Source: Xylogone sp. PMI_703 (Eukaryota; Ascomycota; Leotiomycetes). From it: a stretch of 64,000 nucleotides of DNA. The notes below the pieces were generated by a model. The model had not been told where the DNA came from, did not search any database, and saw only the letters and a list, made by a program, of their open reading frames with translations. Shown here piece by piece: positions 56,961-64,000 of the stretch. The translations under genes and the position numbers were made by a program. Location: assembly GCA_021399445.1 (NCBI GenBank), contig JAJTUQ010000002.1, positions 3,658,001-3,722,000 of the forward strand, in the 5' to 3' direction. Positions within the stretch are counted from its first letter, which is position 1, and every line of letters begins with the position of its first letter.

Positions 56961-58570
56961 ATCTAAATTGATGCCGAGGAAACCGCTATGGTTGAAGCCA
57001 AGGGCTCTAAAATCTTGAAAGAATGTGAATAAGGATAAGGATCGACAAGTATTGATATTTAAATTGACTCTCTATCATACAAAGATGGAGTTGCGGGAAC
57101 TGACAGAGCTATAGGGAAGGGGACCTGGTCTTTTGATACGATATAATATATATCCTTCACTTCACTGTAACCAGATCAATAATAGGCAGGTGCAATTGAC
57201 CCTCCATGAAACCAAGGGATCATGGTAACAACGACATGGCAGAAAGCCTTACTAGATCCATATAGAGTAACCTTTACGAGGACATGAGAGAATACTAGGA
57301 GGGCTAGAGGCTGCTGACTGGCGCGCTGCGCCGTTCCCAATATCTTTTTCCACAGAAAAACCTCAGCCCTCAATCAGTTAGGTTTTCTGCTCCTGTGAAG
57401 CCATCATCGGCCGCAAAGGATATGGAATCCGGCGGCGCAGCTATAGATATTGGAGATAAGGCTTGGGTCTCGAGTAGCCCGAAGAGGCATTGAAAACAGA
57501 GATGGGGTACACAGCACGCGATTGCAAGCATGAAGTTGAAGCTTATGAAAAATAGAATCTACTCACCTCAGCATCGCTTCTGCAGCAAGCATGCACTCAG
57601 GGGCGTTCTTCCATTTAGCAGACGTATAGGAAGTCGAGAGTCGTCGGATGGGCCCCTCCAACGCGTTGCCCGCCAATGGAAACATGCGCGAAACAGGGCT
57701 GTGGTAAGCTCATTCTGTCGCACGTCTGCTACTGAGGGGCAAAAAGAAATGCAAGCTGCTGAAAGCATTAGCGCTTGGCACTTGGATAAGGTTGACAACC
57801 TCCATCTAGATCTGGGGTGAGATTGAACGCGTCTAGGAAGTTGCGTAGATGGTGTGTTAGAAGACAAGCCAGAGCTGGAGCACAAGCATCGAGGCGAGGC
57901 GCAGGCGGGACGATGATCCGGGACGAAGACCCGACCCGACGACGTGAAAAGGGGGTTGGACGCCTCAGCACTAGTTACACCACTTATGAAAGGCCATCCA
58001 CCGCACAACCAATGCGCGATGGATCTGGGGACGCTGGAATTGCCCTTTTTACGTGGAAGTGGATTCAGGCTAAGCAGTGACCCCAACATCGTTGTCCAAA
58101 TCACTCACATTACTGCGGTTCGGATCCATCGCCCGCCCCGTGCAGTCACCCCATACCACTATAAACCCCCATGGCCTCGTCTCCACGCCGCGCTTGTGCA
58201 GGCGATACTTTGTCTCGTCTACCTTTACTGTGCCAGTAGATGGGTATGCCAGAGTCCCCAGACTTACATGAGGCGCCTGTAAGCACTGTTTGGGAGATGG
58301 ATCGGCGGAATCAGATCTCCGCTCGTCTGAATGAATCAATGGGGAGCCAGCTCACCCGCGAGAGACCCCAAATTCAACCCTTGGGCCCTGCAGTCTTGTG
58401 GTCTAATAATGCTCCAATATCTCAAGCTTCCAGTGCTCAGATATCCAACTTTGTCGGGACCGTTGGGTTCTTGAGGACGTCGATATCTAGGAGCACATTC
58501 CACCGTGCTCGCCATCTTTTTCTTTCATCGTTAGAACAGAGAAGATCAAAGATCAACTTCGCACGTCAAA
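56961..58570. other. Divergent intergenic region, synthase and RTA1 gene
   Basis: 1.6 kb between the two divergent start codons, containing both promoters. Frames of up to 178 codons exist around 57,568-58,104 but are rich in Arg, Ser, Cys and Pro and overlap on both strands, so I read them as chance. Confidence 0.45.
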
Positions 58571-59668
58571 ATGGTCTTACCCCCAGATTACGTCCCCGGC
58601 TTTGTTTGCCATCTGGGGACCTGTAATATAACAGAATGGGGCTTCGTTCACTATCAGCCGAGCATACCAGGGAATGTGATCTTCCTCGTCATCATCGACG
58701 CTCTGGGACTCGCCCAACTGATAATGTGGGGATACTACTCTGTTGGCCTTGTGGGCATATCGATGGTCACGGGCATGCTGTCCGAGTCTCTCGGTTACGT
58801 CGCACGAATCCTGCTCCATTTCGATCCCTTCAACAGGGCCTACTTTCTGTGGTATCTCATCTGCCTAACCATTGGTCCTGTGTTCATCGCAGCAGCCATC
58901 TACCTCTGTCTCGGTCGGATTGTAGTCGTATACGGTGAAGAGATCAGTCGGATAAAACCACGATCGTACACCCTTTTCTTCATGGGATGTGATGTTATCA
59001 GTCTCGTTGTTCAAGCTGTTGGAGGAGGAATCGCTGCATCGGCCCCTATAACTAATCAACCCATGGTATGATGCATTCTCCTTATATCTAGATAATGGCC
59101 TGGCTAATGCACTCCTGCAGATCGATGCTGGGACACACGTTCTTGTTGCGGGTCTGTCTTTCCAAGTCGCAAGCTTGTTCGCCTTTTCCGTCTGCAGTCT
59201 AGAATACTTGTGGCGAGTAAAGAAACACAAAGACATGCGCAATCCTAAGTTCGCCGACCTATACAATACTAAGAAATTCAGACGGTTCCTGATCTGTACG
59301 TATTCAAGCCCACATATCAGTGTTGAGCCTGGCTGATAATGCACACAGCCCTTTTCATCGCCACCGGCTGTCTGTTCGTAAGAACCGTTTTCCGGGCTGT
59401 CGAGCTCAGCGGAGGCTTTAAAGGGAAATTAGCGAATAACGAAGTCGAGTTTATGATCTTAGATGGAGTCATGGTCATCATCGCATGTTTTTGTCTGACG
59501 ATCCTGCATCCCGGCCGCGGCTTTCAGAAGAGATGGAACGACGCTAAGTTCCCATTCGTGTATAATAAGAAGGCTGAAAATAGCCAGGATACTAGTCAGG
59601 CAGTGGTCTCCGGCAGTCCACCCGAAGAGGAAAAGAATGAGCCTAACGTATCTACTATCGTCTCCTAA
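58571..59668 (+). CDS. RTA1-like seven-helix membrane protein
   Basis: Three exons, 58571-59065, 59121-59295 and 59349-59668, giving 329 residues. After a short outside N-tail (HLGTCNITEWGFVHYQPS) it has seven predicted membrane helices. The family landmarks are GPVFIAAAIYLCLGRIVV, SRIKPRSYTLFFMGCDVISLVVQAVGGGIAA, VLVAGLSFQVASLFAF, FVRTVFRAVELSGGF and EFMILDGVMVIIACF. RTA1 proteins are lipid-translocating or stress-response proteins linked to resistance to 7-aminocholesterol and other membrane-active compounds. The C-terminal tail is acidic and probably cytosolic. It is divergent from the polyketide synthase across 1.6 kb; a role in self-protection is possible but is inference only. Confidence 0.9.
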
Positions 59669-60561
59669 AGTCGAGCTTTGGGATGAAACTGTAGGTCTGC
59701 ATAACGTGGATCATTTGAGCTCCACCCCAGCTTCAGCGATGTCAATAGCACCTGCTTTGTCATGTCAAAATCCATCATTATTCTGAATCTCACATTACAT
59801 AATCTCATCCATCATTCATCCCTCACCTTAGTACAAGCATATAAGTAGAAAGCTCTGTAAGACCCGGACTAGGGGAGCCGTTGAACACTTTAGATGATTC
59901 ATAGTGTATACCACTACAGATGTTTAGACTACATGTACAGGCTAAACCAAGCCCGATCTCGCAGCATAAGTAACTAACATTAAGATGTACATGGTTTAGA
60001 CCTACCCTACGATTCTTCTAGCCGTACATGCGGAGACCCCGTACCCCCGGGTCTCTCCGCAATCCACAGCCTAAATATGTGATAGGCGATCTTGACAAGC
60101 CAGTACAGTGATGATAACTGCACAGAGAGCATGCCCTTGTTCCTTGTTCTACCACGCGTACGAAATAATCAAATACTGAGAATATGCTTTCGGGCGATTC
60201 TAACCAAACAATGAAATTACATGCAGACCCCAAGCACTTTTGGCTTCATTCACCATAGCATAGCATAAGGATTGATCACGTGCTCCTAATGGCTACCTAT
60301 TCCGGCATAATTCACATCGACAAAGCGCTGTGGTTGCTGTGATTTACCTATCGAAACCGCGTCGCCGAGTGTTAATTTTCCGAAATGCCGGAAGCGCTCT
60401 AAGATTGCTTCGGAGGGGGCGTTTAGTATTTTTAAGCTCCATACCGTAGTTCTCATTCCTACTTTCGCACCCGCATCTGCTGATTTCTCGTTTATTATTT
60501 CTCCCCTTCTCCGCTGTGCACCAATCATATACGTACAGTCTTCTTGGCTGTCGCGAAAACA
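59669..60561. other. Intergenic
   Basis: About 890 bases without a supported gene. The right end should include the promoter of the cell-surface protein gene. Confidence 0.4.
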
Positions 60562-61869
60562 ATGCTGACGAGCGCTGCAAGGGCCCGTGTCGGGTCCGTC
60601 TTGTGGGTGCTGGGTTACTTAGGGGCCGCTGTGGCAGATCTGGAGTACCACTTCACTATGAGCGTCACCTCTCCAGCGCCTGTGCCCGGTCAGCCCTTCA
60701 AGCTCACCTGGACAGGGGGAGAGCCCACGGAGGTTGTTTACATTGTTCTAAACGGCTACTTTCCGGACTCTGTGAGTCAGAATATTATATACACAAGAAC
60801 GGACATTCTCTGTAAGTTCCATCACATGCGCCGTATCTTTTTTGATCTTCTCGTGCCCTGACAATTTATGCAACATCTAGCGAATGCTCCTAATAATGGT
60901 TCATGGACTTATTATGTACCAGTTGATATTTCCGGAGGACGCCACTCCTTTAGTATAGGATACAATCCCTTGCAGCTCTCAGATACCACGGATATCTTCG
61001 TGATAGATTCCACTTTCGTGCCTCCTCCTCCTGCTTCTTCCACCAACGTACCTCCTCCAACTTACCAGGGATGCGGATTACCCCCGTTGCCAGACTATAC
61101 ATACACTGGTTACCAGCCTCCATGTACTGTCACCATGTCGGGGCGAGTTGAGACCATTTATCCCATAGTTCCCGCATCACTTAGCTCTATCTTTTACGGC
61201 AGCGCTCCTCAGGCGCCACCGACACCTCCGACACCTATACCAACGCCAACCATCAATACTGCATTTGCGACTGGCGTCTACGCCCAAGCACTCCAGTGTT
61301 CAAACCCCGTCACTCCCAGTCAAACGGGAATCACAGTTGGCGGAGCTACCACAATTTTCTCCTTGGTAGCATGTAATACAGCTCCCACCACATCTGCACC
61401 TCCTCCAAATAGAGACGGAGTATGTCACGAAAGTGGCTATTCAACTTTTTCAGTCAGTGGGACAAGTAGCGTATGCTGCCCCAACGGGTGGGCGACCACG
61501 CCGTTGAATTCAGAGCTATTCTGCTTTACTTCAACTGAGTCGCCTGACGTCAGGAGGGCTGACCTGATAGGAAGGCAAGTGTCTACAGAGACATTAGTTG
61601 CTGGGGCAAAATCGAAGCTGGTGGAAATCTTCGGGCTGGTATTTACTACGGCTGGAGTTGTAACGAAAGGTATTGCAATTCCCACAAAAGCCCCGTCTAC
61701 TCTGGATCCTACCTCAGCTCCTGGAGGTAGTACGTCGACTGCGGTCAGGACCGTGTCGCCAGCGAGTTCCACGATACAGAGGAATAGCGCAGTGAAGCCT
61801 CGTGTAAGTGTTCACGAGATTACAGGAATTGCAGTTTTTGTAGGACTCTTGCATTACTCGGTATTGTAA
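60562..61869 (+). CDS. Kre9/KNH-like secreted cell-surface protein, probably GPI-anchored
   Basis: Two exons, 60562-60811 and 60881-61869, 412 residues. I take the ATG at 60,562 (MLTSAARARVG), followed by a hydrophobic stretch ending AAVA as a signal peptide. Residues about 28-125 resemble the Kre9/KNH N-terminal beta-sandwich: PGQPFKLTWTGGEPTEVVYIVL, then NAPNNGSWTYYVPVDISGGRHSFSI across the splice. Next come Pro-rich linkers (PPPPASST, PPTPPTPIPTPT) and a Cys-containing segment (DGVCHESGYSTFSV, SSVCCPNGWATT, LFCF). The end is Ser/Thr-rich with a short hydrophobic tail (ITGIAVFVGLLHYSVL) fitting a GPI signal. Such proteins are bound to the wall or plasma membrane; Kre9 relatives support beta-glucan assembly. 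No enzyme motif. Confidence 0.78.
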
Positions 61870-62125
61870 TACTTAACTATACCTTTGACTGTTAAACGTT
61901 GGCTCTTACACAATGCATGCGATTAGGGTTTAGGTTGACAAACACTCATAGAATACTCGGTATCATTCTTAAAATCAAAAAGAGAAGAAGAAATAGAAAA
62001 TAACTTCTATTAAGTGAATAACTAAAGCCTCATTGACATAGATTCCCCGTCCCTATATCTAATATTACATCACTTTCAAAACAAAGTTAAACTTATTATT
62101 TCTATGTATTGTCCCGGAAATATAC

Positions 62126-64000
62126 TTAGGCCTTCATAGTCTTGCCTGAGTCCAGGTCGTCGGACTCACTAGCTTCGATATCCTTTTTTACCTTCTTTTT
62201 CTTATTAACCTTCCTCCAGCCTACGAAAAAACCGGCTATAAGAGCAGCGGATGCGGTTGCGAGTTGGACATCCTGTATCTATCTATTAGTGATTGTCCGA
62301 CATTTGTTCACGAATCTCTTACAAACACGTGGTCTATTGCTTCATTATAGGCTAGTAATGCTCCAGCAAGTTCTCTAGGTGGAATCACATTTCGTAGATT
62401 AGTAATACCACTGTCGATTAAAAGACTAGGGTCAATGCTAGGCGCATGCTTCGCAACGGCGGGTCCGATAGAAGCAGTAAAGACCGTTTTGGCTGCTGAG
62501 GTGAAGATGGCCCCTCCTAGATACTGGGAGAACATTACGAGGCTCGCTCCAATTGATGAATCCTCTGGCGGGAGGTTAGTCTGGATAGCAGTAACCAGCT
62601 ATAAGTAAATCAACTGTTAGCTCTAAATGGTTCTAAAAATGGTATTTGTATATAGCTTGCCAGTTGCATGACGAATCCCCGTCCAGTTCCGAGTAGTATC
62701 TGGTAGCCAATCCACTGTCCCTCGGTCGTGTCCGGCTTCATCGTTGACAATAGAGCCGCTCCCACTGCAACTATTGCATTCCCTCCTACGACTTCAGGAA
62801 GATAGTATCCGGTTTTCTGAACTAGCCCTCCACATACTATTGAGGCCACAAACTGAGATATTACCATCGGCAATATCCTGATTCCACTTGATAATGGAGA
62901 TGCACCTTTTACTCCTTGGAACCAAATAGGTAGCCAATATGATGCGATGAGTACGCCACCACTTTGTAGAAATGCTGTGAAGGAAAGAGCTAAGTTGATT
63001 CTGTCTTTCATCAGGCGTGGAGGAATCAATGCTGCGTCTCCTTTGTAGACAAACCATCCGCCAAGACAAATGAATCCCAAGATACCACCACATAATAATC
63101 CGATAACTGTGCTGGACTTCCATGGATATGTATCGCCTCCCCATTCAAGGCCAAGGAGGAACATGACACAGGAAACTGCAAAAGTAAAGAACCCGATTAG
63201 ATCAATACTCAGTATTCTTTGGATGACAGTGAGATTTGACGTGGTCAATCTGGTTACCGGAAACTTCACAAACAAGCTGAGAGGAATAATAACCGCACCG
63301 CCTATGGGTAAGTTTCTGTAGAATTTTAGTATTTGTTTTCAGCTTACGTTAGCCGTAGCGAAGTTCCTTACATGTAAAAACACCATCTCCAAGATGCATA
63401 GGTTGTGAGCAGCCCACCAATTATAGGACCAATGGTTTGACCTGTAGCCTAAGTTGGCGACTCCCATCAAGATATTCACGAGCATATGAAGCTTACCTAT
63501 TGCAAGAAATCCCATCCCAACACCGATCAGGAATGCTCTTCTGTCCAACGGTACAGTTGCGGCAATAATTGTCACTGTTCCTGTGACAATCCCGGATCCT
63601 CCAATCCCGCAGATAGCTCTTGCTATGACAAGCACCTTCGAAGACTGTGCTGTAGCTGCTACGAGACAGCCGATTTCAAAAATGCCAATGAATGTCATGA
63701 ATACAAACTTTAGGTGAAACATTCGGTAAAGTGTCCCAGTAAATGGTGCCATTCCGCAACTATTCGTTTCAGTATCAGCAAATCAAGGGGGAAAGGAATG
63801 CATGCTTGGTCTTACTTTGTAATGAGATATGCAGCTGCGTACCAACCAACATCTTGTACTGTGTGAAATTCTGATGTGATTGCAGGTGTGGCCTGTACAT
63901 ATGTCAAAACCCATGATGATGAAAGGAACCGGTGCTTTCATACAGTTCCCAGGACGGTTGCATTGAGAGCTACTAAAAAGACAGCAGCTATTGTAGAAGC
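62126..64000 (-). CDS. MFS exporter, DHA2 (TRI12/AflT-like) family, N-terminus beyond window
   Basis: A minus-strand multi-exon gene running off the right edge, so the first residues and start are missing. The visible part begins in helix 1 (STIAAVFLVALNATVLGT), then TPAITSEFHTVQDVGWYAAAYLIT, GTLYRMFHLKFVFM, ARAICGIGGSGIVTG, TGQTIGPIIGGLL and WRWCFYINLPIGGAV across an intron. The rest of a 14-helix DHA2 exporter follows (WGGDTYPW, GWFVYKGDAALIPPRLM, MVISQFVAS, QWIGYQILLGTGRGFVMQL) and a Lys-rich tail ending SGKTMKA. It is a paralogue of the exporter at 44.5-46.5 kb but has a single intron where that gene has a microexon. It may export a toxin, drug or metabolite; a link to the synthase is possible but it lies 5 kb away beyond two unrelated genes. 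Confidence 0.88.

Noticed and set aside
57568..58104. 178-codon minus-strand frame in the promoter region of the synthase and RTA1 gene
   Set aside because: Rich in Arg, Ser, Cys and Pro, overlapped by frames on both strands, no recognisable motif or exon structure.
61923..61936. Telomere-like TTAGGG/TTTAGG
   Set aside because: Only about two imperfect units in an ordinary intergenic region; not a telomere or interstitial array.

Overview
This window comes from a filamentous ascomycete (Pezizomycotina). The genes are interrupted by short GT-AG introns of mostly 45-100 bases, and the gene families are typical of moulds: a highly reducing polyketide synthase, Zn2Cys6 regulator, HET-domain protein, RTA1 protein, DUF6601 protein and many MFS transporters. 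The class (perhaps Leotiomycetes) is a guess. Exon joins below were worked out by eye from splice sites, frame continuity and family motifs; for most multi-exon genes the exon lengths sum to a multiple of three.

Layout. Bases 1-9,000 hold a truncated serine-rich protein, an MFS sugar transporter, a WD40 protein, a short-chain dehydrogenase (SDR) whose frame is cut by one TAG codon, an intron-containing tRNA and a small secreted double-psi-barrel (RlpA/expansin-like) protein. Bases 11,000-18,700 look like a small catabolic cluster: a Zn2Cys6 regulator, an anion:cation-symporter-type MFS and a six-hairpin glycosidase. The last two are divergent over a 635-base promoter with three copies of a GGGTAC-N-GTACCC palindrome. 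Bases 18,700-26,600 are accessory in character: AT-rich gene-free DNA, a DUF6601 membrane protein, a compact MITE with 98-bp terminal inverted repeats and a TA duplication, a broken VOC/glyoxalase-like gene and a HET gene. Bases 28,300-42,500 carry single metabolic genes: amino-acid permease, DUF1330-like protein, amidase, SDR, methyltransferase and a secreted, probably membrane-anchored alkaline phosphatase.

Bases 42,700-57,000 are the highlight. A nine-exon highly reducing polyketide synthase of 3,259 residues reads KS-AT-DH-cMT-ER-KR-ACP and then continues into a complete carnitine-acyltransferase-like domain (cAT). It converges with a DHA2-type MFS exporter, which shares a divergent promoter with a Gfo/Idh/MocA sugar- or polyol-type oxidoreductase. 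Known cAT-bearing synthases (Trichoderma virens Tv6-931) release their chain as esters of polyalcohols, so a neighbouring polyol/sugar dehydrogenase and an exporter make a plausible compact pathway for a polyketide-polyol ester. The product is unknown.

Right of the synthase lie an RTA1 membrane protein, a Kre9/KNH-like cell-surface protein and a second DHA2 MFS transporter truncated by the window edge. No rRNA, CRISPR array or autonomous transposon was seen.
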